Shown: positions 26,032 to 37,105 of the stretch, in pieces
Numbering within the stretch: position 1 is the first letter of the stretch
Layout of the letters: each line of letters starts with the position of its first letter
From: Tretioscincus oriximinensis
Lineage: Eukaryota > Chordata > Lepidosauria > Squamata > Gymnophthalmidae
Assembly: GCA_022410635.1 (NCBI GenBank)
Contig: JAJVDF010000258.1
Location: forward strand, 1,467,405-1,531,404
Direction of reading: 5' to 3'
DNA: 64,000 nt
Translations under genes and position numbers: made by a program
The notes under the pieces: model-generated
What the model saw: the letters and a program-made list of their open reading frames with translations, nothing else
Database searches by the model: none
What the model was told of the DNA's origin: nothing

Positions 26032-27032
26032 CTGAAAAAAAAGAGATTTTTTTTTTAAATATGAAGTTGTTTATGCAACATCACTTTGAAAAAGAACCCT
26101 GATGTGATATTTCTTCAAAATCAAAGTGTCTAGTTTCAATTACATTGCAGTTTGATGCCATCTTAATTAAATTATATAATATTCTTTTCTTCTTCACTGT
26201 TAATGAGGACAGTTGGTTCTGTTGATGCTAATAAGGACTGCAATTAATTTGAAACCCTTAAGTAGAACCTGATTAAGTGTTATATATAAAATACTTGTAA
26301 AAAGTTATATGCTGTTTTAAAATATTTTAAAGGGGATTTTTTTGTAAATATTTTTTGTAACATAATTTCACATATTATTTACAAGACTATGTATAACTAT
26401 ATAGAAATATGTTATATCTGAAAAAGACATATTGTTTTTGTTTTTTACTTTTCTTCATATTTGCAAAATAGGGCATGTTTGTTCAATTATTGCTCTGGCT
26501 GTGCTCATGTAAATTAAAGATGAAGAAAAGCCAGTTTCCAGCCGTATCCTTAAAGTAGAAGCATAAGAGTTTTGTGCAAAAGAGGATATATTTTCTTTTT
26601 TAATTTCAAAATTAAAAAAAATAATTACAAAGATGAAGGAAAAAGTACTTTAGATATGCACTCTGAGTTTACACTCATGCCTCGGCAATTAACAATTTTA
26701 GATGATTTTGGGAGGAATACTTTTCCATAAATAATGAATATATTGTATATTCAATAACTTCTATTACTTGGTTTTCTATTACTTTAAGGATATGTTTGTG
26801 CATTTAGTAGATGATTTCAAAGGAAAACAAAGTATGAACTTTGCATTTTCTTTCCTGGATGTCAAAATTTCAGAATACCATTTCCCACCTTTTGAAATGT
26901 TGTTTTTGCTTTAATACATACAAGTTATCAAGATACCCCCAGCGGAAAAGTAGTTATATCTTAATCCAGTCTAGTAATGGATATTAATTCCTTTGTAAAG
27001 CGAATCATTTTTTTTGTCATGAGAAAAGTTAC
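26032..27032 (-). other. IL1RAPL1: IL1RAPL1 short intron inside Ig3 (1001 bp)
   Basis: This is bounded by the donor GTAACT (27027-27032) and the acceptor CAG (26032-26034) on the minus strand, phase 2. It is AT-rich, with long T and A runs and a poly-T stretch at 26048-26055 (A-rich on the minus strand). I see no repeat family, ORF or RNA gene in it. It is by far the shortest intron here. Confidence 0.9.
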
Positions 27033-27165
27033 CTAATATCACTTTCCCAGACCCGACTTTCATCCAAATCCTCAATAAACTTCTCGCCTTTCATCCAGTA
27101 CATTAAAGGGCTGACTTCTCCACTGTATCCAAAGAATGCTCTACAGGTTAGATTAGTAGAATGAC
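27033..27165 (-). CDS. IL1RAPL1: IL1RAPL1 exon: first half of the third Ig domain
   Basis: This 133-bp exon encodes 43 complete residues: [20 protein letters not shown] with the first disulfide cysteine of Ig3 and an NLT sequon, then [20 protein letters not shown] with the conserved Ig tryptophan, then SDI and part of an Arg. It matches IL1RAPL1 closely, with conservative changes against human. The acceptor is TCTTCAACAG and the donor GTAACT on the minus strand. It enters in phase 1 and leaves in phase 2, and together with 25886-26031 forms a 279-bp, 93-codon in-frame Ig3 cassette. The preceding exon (human PMESKLTIQ-type linker) was searched for by eye up to 64000 and not seen. Confidence 0.95.
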
Positions 27166-27715
27166 CTGTTGAAGAGAATTAATAATGAAAAGATGTTGTG
27201 TCAAAATAGGGGAGGGAAAAGTTTCATTTTTAAGGATAGCAAACTTGTAGCTAATAGTCTGAATGTAAATCATTCAGTGTATATAGTTTTTTTTCAGGAT
27301 ACTGGTTTGGTCCATCTGGTCATACTAAAGTCTTCCAATGATGTAGTAATACACAAGGTTAGTGGTGAACTGAATATATCTAATTGAACTCTGTTGGTAG
27401 GCTCTGCCATCCTGCACTCTGGGAACTACTTACCATCCAGCTCCCAAATGCAAGGCTGGATTTTTTTCTAAATTATCTACAGATCTTCCAAAACCAGAAA
27501 ACAAAAACATATTGGACAGAATCCTTCCCCATTTCTGCACACCAAACAACCCCCATGTTTCCAAATGTGATGGCCAGAAACCAACCAATAAAGAAAGAAA
27601 ATCATATTTTAGGCCCTGTTAGAAACGCTTCAGTTAAGCCATATTAGCTTAATCCAAATGAGTTTTATGTATAGTATTTGCATTAAACAGCTTGATCCAT
27701 ATTAGAAGTTACCAG

Positions 27716-27892
27716 GGCTTTTTTTGTGACGGAACGCGCCGGAACACAGTTCCGGCACCTTTTATTTAGGCGGGGGGGGGGGAGCTAGCAGGGGCGGGGC
27801 GGTAGCGACAGCGGCGCGCAAGAATGAGCGGCGGCGGCCGCCGCCTCCGCCCCCCCACCTAAATAAAAGGTGCTGGTACGGCTGCGTTAGCC
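27716..27892. mobile_element. GC-rich palindromic MITE, truncated on the right
   Basis: The left end reads CCAGGGCTTTTTTTGTGACG, then GGAACGCGCCGGAACACAG and TTCCGGCACCTTTTATTTAG. The right arm, 27855-27877, is an inverted copy (CCTAAATAAAAGGTGCTGG). Between them lies a G-run, a CGGCGG/CCGCCG palindrome and a C-run. CAGGGCTTTTTTT ends with GTTCCGGCACC next to them are common in reptile hairpin-type DNA-transposon derivatives. The right arm breaks off at about 27892, where CR1 sequence starts. GC content and CpG density are far above the neighbours. Confidence 0.6.
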
Positions 27893-27899
27893 GCCGGCG

Positions 27900-28592
27900 A
27901 GGGGGACGTGGCGTTAGTTTCAGCCCTTTGTCCCAGCTTGTCAAGATCTTTCTGAATCGTTTCTCTATCTTGTTTAGTATTAGTAACACCACCTAACTTT
28001 GTGTCATCAGCAAATTTGATACGTTTTCCTTCAATCCCCTCATCTAGGTCATTTATAAATATGTTAAATAGCACTGGACCCAGGATGGACCCTTGTGGTA
28101 CCCCACTTGAAACATTCTTCCAATTTGATGTGCAACCATTTATTACCACTCTTTTGAGTACAATCACTAAGCCAGGTTGAATCCAACTAACTGTTGTTTT
28201 ATCAATCCCATACTTGACCATTTTTTTCAGTAACGATGGAATGTGATAGTTTGTCAAATGCTTTACTGAAGTCAAGATATACCATGTCTACTGCATTTCC
28301 CTGATGAACCCATTTGTTGATTCTATCATAGAAAGAAATTAGATTAGTCTGGCATGACTTGTTTGTTACAAATCCATGTTGGTTCTGCTTAATTACTGCA
28401 TTTCTATCCAATTGCTGCCATACATGCTACTTTATAACTTGTTCAAGAAGCTTTCGTGGTATTGAAGTCAGACTCACCAGCCTGTAGTTTTCTGGTTCCA
28501 CCTTTTTACCCTTTTTGAAGATAGGGACAACATTTGCCCTTCTCCATTCTACTGGGACTTTTCCTGTTGTCCATAAATTTTCAAAGATCACT
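27900..28592 (-). mobile_element. CR1 LINE fragment encoding the RT core
   Basis: The minus strand encodes the central reverse transcriptase of a CR1 element. Going 5' to 3', it has a SIPRKLLEQVIK-like segment near 28470, NQHGFVTNKSCQTNL near 28380, VYLDFSKAFDKLSHS near 28280, the GVPQGSILGPVLFN block near 28100, and the catalytic FADDTKLGG box at about 27991-28014. Frame changes around 28200-28260 and the loss of both ends show that it is dead. It stops at the GC-rich MITE. Intact CR1 encodes an endonuclease and RT of roughly 900-1000 residues; about 220 codons remain. Confidence 0.9.
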
Positions 28593-28597
28593 GCAAG

Positions 28598-29058
28598 TGA
28601 ATCATAGAATCATAGAGTTGGAAAGGACCTCCAGGGCCATCAGGTCCAACCCCCTGCTCGATGCAGTTTTCATTAAACCATCCCAGACAGATGACTGTCC
28701 AGTCTCTGTTTGAAGACCACCCCATGTGGCAAACTGTTCCACTGGTTTATCACCCTGACTGTCAGAAAGTTTTTTCTGATATTTAATCTGAATCTACTCC
28801 CTTGTAGTTTCATTCCATTGTTTCTAGTCCTTTCATATGCTAATGAGAACAGTGCTGATCCCTCTGCTCTGTGACAGCCCCTCAGGTATTTGTAGACAGC
28901 TATCAGGTCTCCTCTCAGTATTCTCTTTTGTAGACTAAACATCCCCAGATCCTTTAACAGTTCCTCATAGGACATGGTTTCCAGACCACTCACCATCCTT
29001 GTAACTCTCTTTTGAACTTGCTCTCTTTTGAACTTTAGCTTTGGATGCTGATGCCATT
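28598..29058 (-). mobile_element. CR1-derived 3' element with non-CR1 leader, copy 1
   Basis: The minus strand from 28996 encodes the last part of CR1 [54 protein letters not shown] and a final DSHL helix. The 3' end is GGTCCTTTCCAACTC then TATGATTCTATGATTCAC. Upstream of the RT tail is a tandem 16-bp duplication (AAGTTCAAAAGAGAGC twice) and a leader AATGGCATCAGCATCCAAAG that does not encode CR1 protein. The copy at 37417-37900 has the same leader and the same duplication. It lies directly 5' of the RT-core fragment 27900-28592. Confidence 0.85.
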
Positions 29059-30329
29059 ATATAGTGCTCTGGCAGTATATAATTACTGAGTGCAGCCATA
29101 TTTGGGGTGAAGAAGCATGAGGAAGCCAGTTTCTGCCTGTGCTACCATACAGCACAATGCTACTGCTGCACATCCAAGTTGATGAGACAGGAAGAAGCCA
29201 AATCTACACACACAAATGGATCCCATTCCCTCTTCTCCCTAGGAAGCTCACTTTGGCAGAAATGTGATGGTTGTTAAAGAACCGAAACACATTCCTGGAA
29301 TACATATGGAAACCCTAATCTAAGGTGAGTTAGCAGTAGCCCCATGCAAATTGTATATAATAGTGAGTTTCCTAAAATTGATTACTAACTTTCTGTAAAT
29401 AAGGCCTTGGTTTAACTTTGGGCCTGTAATTTAATTGTTAAACTGATTTTGCTTAGGGCACTTTTCATGTGAATATTAGCTTCCTCTCTTCCTTTCCCAA
29501 TCTGGATGTGAACTGCAGCTGAGATGAAATTCTACTAACAGATTTCATGTTTCCAACTGAGATGGTCTTCATTCTCATACCACCTTAGTTTCCATCTAAA
29601 GATTCTTTGAATAAACATACAAAAAAGGATCTTCTGACATACGGAACAAGGAGGGGATTTCCCCTCAAAAAGGAAGTATTTGAGCATATTTTAAAACTTG
29701 TGTTTCAGAGTTTCTGCTCAGCATGAATACCTTGCACATGGAAAATAAATTTAAAAAGAAGTACTATTTCACAGCAATACTGAACAGATTACTGCTGAGC
29801 AAGGGCCATTAATATGCCAGGTGTCTACTATAAATTAATATTAGAGCTGTGGATGCTACATAATCTATACTTTCCAGCCTGGTTGAGCTTAACAATAAAC
29901 TATAGAGAAGGTCAGTAGTGGGTCACAGAAAGCTTCTTTGAAGACTCCTACTATTGCTTTTACCAGTACCTTCATTTGATGCTTGGAGAGCAGATAAAAG
30001 AAATTTAAGAAGTTAGTTCTTCCTCCATTTGTTCCACCTTACTTAGCTTATCCATACATTGTTACTAACAAATGTATTTCTTCTACTATATACCCAGGTA
30101 AAATACTACCCAGAAAAAGGATATAAAAAAGGTGAATGCTTTTCACATGTCTACAATGGAGGAAGAAGCATTTCGCAATGCTTCCAAAAAGGATAATTAA
30201 TGGCTGATTCTGTTTGTATTACAACCATTTTCCAGCTGCATTTCAAAGTCTGGCAAAAAAGCTATTTACACATATGGCTGAAAGATCATCCTGGCTGAAA
30301 CATCCTTGTAAGAATCAGTAAGAAAATGT

Positions 30330-30600
30330 CATGTAGTAGAGCCCCCCCTGATGTGCTGGGAGTATTTGCGCCAGTGGCAGCCACTGAGAGCTCCACAGGG
30401 GGGTTGGTGATGGAGCTCATAGAGTTATTTTGGCAATTTTTACCTTCAGTAGCGGCTCCGATTCCCCGTGGGAACCACCATGTTGGGGGACTCCACCCTC
30501 TGTTCCCCCAACACAGTGCTATTGGTGTCGCTCCCCAGTCTAGGCTAATTTCCTTTCTTAAGCTTAAAATTATTTCATGCAATTCAAGCAGAAGTCTTCT
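30330..30600. other. Unassigned GC-richer segment
   Basis: This is a GC-richer island compared with its surroundings, with CCCCCCC and CAGGGGGG runs. Open frames exist on both strands (about 100 codons each) but neither resembles a known family, and their mutual overlap suggests that low stop density from GC content explains them. It may be an old transposable element. Confidence 0.25.
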
Positions 30601-30758
30601 GAACACTATATGTATTCATTTAAAATAAGAATTATAGTCTTATTTTCAAATGTAACTTAATTTTGATACATTACAACTCAAGCCGCGTTTTTAAAATATA
30701 TTTTTTCTATGCGGGAGGGAGGGGCTACTCATTGTTCAATACTGACTGATCCTGATAA

Positions 30759-31175
30759 GTGCTCAAAGAGAAAAACCCTGTACAAACAAACTATTATCTC
30801 CTTTCCCCCATCAGTCTGCAGAATCCTTTGTTTAATAATCACTCACTTCGCAAAACTCTCCGGGACACCCACATGTCCCATTCTGTCTTACAGTATCTCT
30901 GGACCCTAAAACATGCACTTCGCCATCCCAAGAAACCTGTCTTGGAAGCCTTCGCTAAACACTGCTGTGGATCCCAACCTCTCTACAGTCTTCAATTCTC
31001 AAGGCTTCTTCTGACTGAAATCATTCTCCACTTCCAAGGACCCCATGCTGCTCGTTATGTCTTCTTATTGTGCCTGACCTTCGACCTTCTCTGCTTTTCC
31101 TGCACGGATATTGAAACAATCTATTTTCCAGCTCCTAGCTCTACCGAAGCACCTTCTCTCACTATTTCCTATTAG
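30759..31175 (+). other. Unassigned 138-codon ORF with AATAAA downstream
   Basis: An open frame of 138 codons is followed about 55 bp later by a TTTTAATAAAACT polyadenylation-like hexamer (about 31232-31243). The C-terminal half is rich in Leu, Phe and Cys with a hydrophobic stretch (YVFLLCLTFDLLCFSC). I do not recognise it. It could be a processed pseudogene of an mRNA 3' region, a retroelement remnant or chance; there is no poly-A tract to support retrocopying. Confidence 0.25.
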
Positions 31176-32685
31176 GCATAAGTTGACTGTGTCAATTATT
31201 GCTATACAGTATTTATGCTTATTTTGCTATTTTAATAAAACTATTTCTGTAGAACTTTATCTTGTGATAATTTGACTGTATCTTAAGACCTGTCACTCCA
31301 TGTATGTTACAGCTGCCAAATATTGCTTTCTTGACCTCTTGCAAGCAAGTTTGTCCTCAGTTAATTTCCCCCAATTATTAGCAGTATTATTACTTATTCA
31401 TTATTATTAGACTAATTAAGGTAACACCACAAAAGTGGACAAGCTGTCAGTGTTGATACTCACTGTCTGATATGTTTCAACACCCCCATTGCTGTCATTT
31501 TAGGGAGTAATTGTGCCAGAAATCTCACGCCCAGAGCCTAAAGATCTTGGGTGGTAGGGGGTTATTGTTTGTGTGCAAAATTTGTGATGCCACTCCTGCC
31601 CCTTGGAGTGCCCTTTCCTGAAACAGGGATACTGGAAGTGACATGACCAAACAGGAAATAGGCTGAGGCAAATTTCCACATCCATTGCTGCATGAGAATT
31701 CGTACACCGCATGAGGGCTTCAGAAACCCCTCCAGCTCAATTGCACCATGAGCATGCCAGAACTGCCGCTCCATATCCCTGGGATGAGGAGGGGAATCTT
31801 CTAGCTTTAGCTGCCTTCAAAGCCTGATTCAAGGTCTTAAATTTGCACTGGGGAGGACAAGGTCTATCTCTAGGGTCCCCAGTCAGTGCTGCCACTGTGC
31901 CTTTTCAGTACCAACCTCTGCTGCTTGCTCCCTCTGTAGTTCCTTGGCTGTCTCCTTGTGATGCCTAGAAGCAATTTGTGGGCCACTTCATGAAATGGGA
32001 TGCTATTTGGACTGTGGTCTGATCTAACTGGGCTTCTTCAACCATCACAAATTATTGGGGCACGTGGGCCATATATATTCAATATCATTTACACTTCTTT
32101 ACTTTTCCTGATCTATAGATCTAGGCCTAGAGTAGATTAACTATCCCTGTTTCATACAGTTTATAAAGTGCTATTCTCACATTTGTACATGGAAAGCCTT
32201 AAGCAATTACTCCCTTTGCAAATGCAGTTTAGATCTAAAGACAGTGCAAATCAAACTGTTCTGTGATCTCCTGCCTTTTGTCTAGGCAGCACTATTGCTG
32301 TTTTATAGTTACATCTTTATCAAGGACTTAGCTTTCTGAGCTTGATGCTCTCTTCCACTCTTCTCTTTCCCTCTGTAATTTGTTACATCAGGCCTGAAAT
32401 TTCAACATGCCACTCATGCTTGTGTCTGTATTAACCTACTTCCAAATCTGCTTTTAAGATCAGGTTGTATCTAGATCAAGCTATTGATGTGTTTTGTGTG
32501 TATGTGTGTGTTTTTCAGATGCATGTATGTAAGGAAAGTTTTGTTTACTTTTCCTTCCCTCTAAATGCAGGAATGATATGTATAATGATCAGCAAATTTT
32601 ACATCAATAGTAGTATACCTCCTTTTAGCAGATCAGAATATAATGGACAAAACTATTTTTCAGGAACCAGTGATGAACACTCCTT

Positions 32686-32815
<130 letters not shown>

Positions 32816-33014
32816 ACAATCTAATGTGAAAGTTTTTCTTGTTATGTAACCAGTTTTTAAAGTGAGCATAAATCAAAGTGGACCTTATGGTTTCCAAGTT
32901 TGTTCACTTGAGGTACACCCAATTTCATCTGCAGTGACAGCATTTGGTCTCAGTTTTGTATTTCTCTAATTAACAGTCTTGAGCATTTTAAAGTACCTGC
33001 TGTAACGCATTTTT

Positions 33015-33030
33015 GCACTAGAGGGCAGTG
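33015..33030 (+). promoter_or_regulatory. CTCF-like binding motif
   Basis: The 16-mer GCACTAGAGGGCAGTG matches the vertebrate CTCF core consensus (CCASYAGRKGGCRSYR) at every position except the first. It stands in otherwise AT-rich intron sequence. Occupancy cannot be judged from sequence alone. Confidence 0.55.
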
Positions 33031-33811
33031 TCTCTCTGTCTAAAGACCTCATCATATCTTTAATCCCAAACATTTGTCTTCTTATAAAACTCTAATTAAA
33101 AACACCAGCATTCGAATAACCTGCTAGTTGCAATTAGCAAAAAGTAAATGTTTTGTGACTGAGTAAAATGTCATCTTGTATGGACAGCTAGAATTACATT
33201 TGCGCCATTAGTCATACATGTTGTAATAGTCAGCAATAGCATCCATGTTAAAATCTTATTTGATAACATTGATTACCAAAGCAAAGGACATCTATTTTCT
33301 TTGGAAGTACCAATACTGTGAAGAATAATTTAAATAAACTCCCACAAGCGATTCAAGATTTGGCTGTTTAAAAATGGACCTTATGCTTAAAAGTCTTAAA
33401 AAATCATTACTGGCATAAGGACAGAGAACAGCAACAGCAATAACAACCTGAATTTTCTGGAAAATATCATTAAACATCATTTAATAATCCAAACCAATTT
33501 ATCTTAATAAACAGATGCTGCAGGTGACATGAAAAACTGGATATCCTTTTCCGATGGCAATGTAAAATTGAGAGGAATAAAACCACTCTCCTATAGATTT
33601 ACTCTCATATTTTCTTTAGTCATATACTAAATGACGGCACAATATTCTATGATGAAACAAGGTCATCAGGTGTGCTTAAGATATCAAAAGTGGAAGTAAA
33701 AAGTGTGTGTTGCACTTTGCAATAACAATCACCTTTTCTTGAAAGATGTCTGTCAGACACAGACAGTGGAAGGTGAATCCATAATATTACTTAGTCTAAG
33801 ATACAAAACAT

Positions 33812-33986
33812 AGGCTGACCAGATGACCCCTTTTGGGGAGGGTGGAAAGCTCATTTTTGGGGTGCCTCCCATTTTTTTCTGAGAAAAAAAAATCTTTTTT
33901 TGAAAAAAATTTCCTCAGAAAAAACTGGGCGGCACCCCAAAACTGGGTTTTCAAACCCACCCCAAAAGGGGTCATCTGGTCAGCCT
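33812..33986. mobile_element. 175-bp fold-back MITE with 9-bp target duplication
   Basis: The two ends are perfect inverted repeats for 27 bp (AGGCTGACCAGATGACCCCT then TTTGGGG) and remain similar for about 70 bp, so nearly the whole element folds back on itself. It is flanked by identical 9-bp direct repeats ACAAAACAT at 33803-33811 and 33987-33995. It has no coding capacity. Two longer relatives are at 61319-61672 and 63318-63893. TSD length does not fit pogo or piggyBac elements; 9 bp is seen in Mutator-like and Merlin elements, but no transposase is available to assign it. Confidence 0.85.
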
Positions 33987-34328
33987 ACAAAACATGTGCA
34001 GTCATAAATAAACTCCAAACCCAGCAGACAATTCAAATGACTTCAAAGGGTCAATTTTTGCTTCTTAGCAAAATCCTGAGATTGGTTTCTGCATGACGCT
34101 GCATCCACACACATGAAAAATGCAGCTGAAAAGTGGTCTGAGGGTAATGCTTAATGTGAGTTTGTTCAGAATTATACCCTCATTAATTTCTATACTTGCA
34201 GTTCTGTATATCTGAACATCTGTCTTTGAATCTGGTACAACAATTTGTTGTATTTGAAGCTATTAAAGGCTTGGAGTCAGCAGTAAAACCCTGCTGGGTG
34301 TTTTAATTGTTAATTTTATAATTATTTG

Positions 34329-34612
34329 GAGTCTGGCTGCATCCACACAAGCGATTTATGGCTGCCTAGAAGCGCCTTCCTGGTGGCTCCTGCAAATGTA
34401 ATGGCGGGTTGTGAGCGACATAGTCACTGCAAAACTGCCGTGCCGCAGTTAAATGAGAGCTCATGTTTTCAGCTCTCATGGCACAGATTGCCAATAACCT
34501 GCTTCTTTTGTGAATGTGCCGGCACACCATGCAGCCAGATGGACAGGTGTCTGCATCTACCCTGGAACAGCCGGTAATCACACTTTTTATCTCCTCGTGC
34601 GGATCCAGCCTT
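34329..34612. mobile_element. MITE with GGCTGCATCCACAC-type ends
   Basis: The left end GGCTGCATCCACACAAGCG and the right end, as reverse complement, GGCTGGATCCGCACGAG are terminal inverted repeats 284 bp apart. An internal palindrome is present (ATGAGAGCTCAT then AGCTCTCAT, about 34455-34480). The end sequence is shared with 20218-20375. No target duplication is clear. Confidence 0.5.
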
Positions 34613-34644
34613 GGTTGTACATCGGGGTTATTGGAGACTGTAAG

Positions 34645-34830
34645 TATATTAAGCCAGCTGGGTGACCTTGGGCCAGTCACAGTTCTTTAGAACTCTCTCA
34701 GCCCCACCTACTTCACAGGGTGTTTGTTGTGGAGAAAGCAACAAAAGCTATGTGCACCACCCTATGGTTTGCTGCCCTGAGATCTTCGGGTATAGGGCAG
34801 GATATAAGTACAAATAAATAAATAAATAAA
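34645..34830 (+). mobile_element. SINE body joined to an L2-type 3' tail
   Basis: It begins AAGCCAGCTGGGTGACCTTG and runs through CAGTCACAG and CCCCACCTACTTCACAGGGT, which is the body of the tRNA-derived SINE. It then switches to CTGCCCTGAGATCTTCGGGT, ATAGGGCAGGATATAA and a (TAAA)n tail, which is the L2-like 3' end seen at 19325-19385. It is therefore either a chimeric SINE that uses the L2 tail or a SINE truncated into an L2 end. Confidence 0.7.
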
Positions 34831-34859
34831 TATTGGTAAATTGTGAAGGAAGTATCATT

Positions 34860-36365
34860 TTGAAAATTATAACCCATTATGGAAAAGAATAAAGTAAACT
34901 ATGGAGCGCTGGCAGATTAAGAAATGGAGCATTTTGATAAAAATAAGATCTTTTAAAATGATGATTCTTCTTCCTATTTCAAACAATTCCAGACCAGATC
35001 AATAGTCAAAGGTTTAAAATGTGGGAAGATTATATTAAGAAGTAGGTCCTAAATGGTAATAGAAGGCAAATCTCAAATCGCATCTTTTTTACTAATACAC
35101 AAGCAGGATGGGGTTTCCCATGTCTGAAGACATATTTGAGACCTTCCAATTACAAAAATTAATAGATTTAGAGTTTCAAGACATCTGGAAATGGGTGAGA
35201 ATTGAAAGGATCTTAAATAGAGCAGAGCACATTTCATTATTTTCCATAAGTATAGAAAGGAATAGAAGGAAGCTCTGGCTTCCCACTCTGGAAAAATTTG
35301 GAAAGCAAACCATACTAAATTAACATCCTCTATCTATAGGGTGGCTTCAATAAAACTGATTAATTCTACGGGCGAGACCAGTTTGGCCAAATATATAAAT
35401 CAAATTCAAGCGAGAAGGTTAAGGGAGCTATTTGATATGAATGCCAATCCTTTTTCCAACATCTCAAAATTGGCTTGCCGTTATGGCAATGCGGGTGTTA
35501 ATCAATGGACCTGCGATTAAGTTAGCTATGAAACAAGGGCAAGAATTTGAAAACATAATAGATAATAAAAACAGAGAAAAAGACCTGACAGGGAAACTAT
35601 ACTCACTGCTGATAAAAATGAGATACAATAATCAAAATATTTTAAAAACTCATTGGGAGGAAGATATGAACTTTTCGCAGAGTGATTGGGATGGATGGAT
35701 AACTGACAAATGCCATATTAAATATGGGTAATTTCTCTATGCTCTACTGGCAAGGATGTGTATTAACAGAGGGATATTTCCACATGTGGTATGATTGTAC
35801 CTATGTTCAAAATTGGTAGGATTCAATATTCAGGGAATTAGGAGACGTTTTAGGTCTAAATTTAAATAAGAATGCTCTCATGTTAATGATGTGTGGATGT
35901 AAAAATCTTTGCCTCCAGCCAAGTTTGATTTACGTACTAGAGAGATCAATTTGGGCGGGTCAAATAACGCTAGCGAGAGGATGGAAGGACAGAAGTGAAT
36001 GGACAATTAATTTGTGGGACGAATATCTGGCAGAGTTTTTGTTATTTGATGTTATAAGGGAAAAGCGACTTCTTACTCTTGGAGTTATATCAGATTCAAC
36101 ATGGGAAAGGAACTGGCAAGATGTAATCGCCTTTGGTGTTAACACTAATAGAAATGATATTCTATCCCATACCATTGCTAGGGTGTATGATCAAAGACTT
36201 TTATTGTAAATCAGTAAAGAAGATGTTTATGTACTGATTTCCAGGGGAGGGGAGGGGAGGGAGAGGGTTTGTGTGTTATGCTCTATGTCTTTTTATGTTT
36301 TGCATGTTTCTTATTTGTGTGGAAAAAATAAAAATGTATTTTATAAAAAAAGGAAAAAAATAAAA
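34860..36365 (+). mobile_element. L1 LINE 3' end (C-terminal ORF2 plus 3' UTR)
   Basis: Consecutive, frame-shifted plus-strand segments encode the C-terminal region of L1 ORF2. They include an ILIKIRSFKMMILLPI-type helix (about 34920), a GWGFPCLKTYFETFQLQKL-like block (about 35110), the MLYWQGCVLTEGYFHMWYDC zinc-knuckle region (about 35740-35790) and a long final frame at 35880-36209. The 3' UTR has a GGGGAGGGGAGGGGAGGGAG polypurine run at 36243-36263, a G-quadruplex-type feature typical of L1 3' UTRs, then an AATAAAAATG and an A-rich end. Several frameshifts and stops make it inactive. It is antisense to IL1RAPL1. Confidence 0.85.
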
Positions 36366-36916
36366 TTTGTTTCACAGAGGCCAGTGAAGAAGACTAAAAA
36401 TGGAGGTTGAAATGCATCTGGTCACAGGTACATCCATCGTCCAGTGAATCAATTCGTACAACACCAGTTTACATTGTCGTCCACACAGCAACCTTTCTTT
36501 AGGATTATTTTTACTTTCTATATACTTTTCATTAGTGTCTTTCTTATAACAATTTATTTATTTTGAATGCATGCATTAAATTTTGTAATATTTTGTACAC
36601 TGATTATATATACATATACTGATTTATATACATCTTACTGGTGATTTTGTGTAACTGAGGGTTTTCTTTCCCTGATTTATTTCTTTTGTGAGATTATTCT
36701 TGCTTTTAGATATCAACACACACATTCCAGCTGTCGTCCACATTAAAAGCCATAGAAGAAGGCTACACCCAGATGACTGCCTTTTATGGCACTATTTCTT
36801 TATATAACAACATAAGAATAAGGTGCCTACTGTCACTCCATCTTCATTTTCAGTAGCTCCTCCTTTGCACAGATCTCATTAATCCTTTTTGTGACACAAT
36901 ACTTCTACCCTGCATG

Positions 36917-36938
36917 GGGGGGCGGGGGGGGGGGGCGG
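36917..36938 (+). repeat. Poly-G tract
   Basis: A run of Gs interrupted by two Cs (7, 7 and more). It could form a G-quadruplex, and assembly errors in length are likely. Confidence 0.8.
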
Positions 36939-36977
36939 CAATCCCACAGCATTTCCTTGCTCCAAAACAGAGGCAAG

Positions 36978-37105
36978 GTACTATATATACTTGTGTATAA
37001 GTCGACCCGAATATAAGCTGAGGCACCTAATTTTACCACAGAAAACTGGGAAAACATATTGACTCTAGTATAATCCTAGAATGGGAAATGCAGCAGGGGG
37101 AGACA
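36978..37105 (+). mobile_element. Old DNA-transposon-like repeat fragment
   Basis: The segment with ACTTGTGTATAAGTCGACCC, GAATATAAGCTGAGGCACCT and AATTTTACCACAGAAAACTG is one I recognise as a widespread reptile interspersed repeat beginning with 'TACTCGTGTATAAGCCGACCCG'. It has no coding capacity. The class name is not asserted. Confidence 0.5.

Noticed and set aside
28598..29058. A host gene coding for an RT-like protein
   Set aside because: It is the CR1 RT tail with the typical CR1 3' terminus and a second genomic copy at 37.4 kb.
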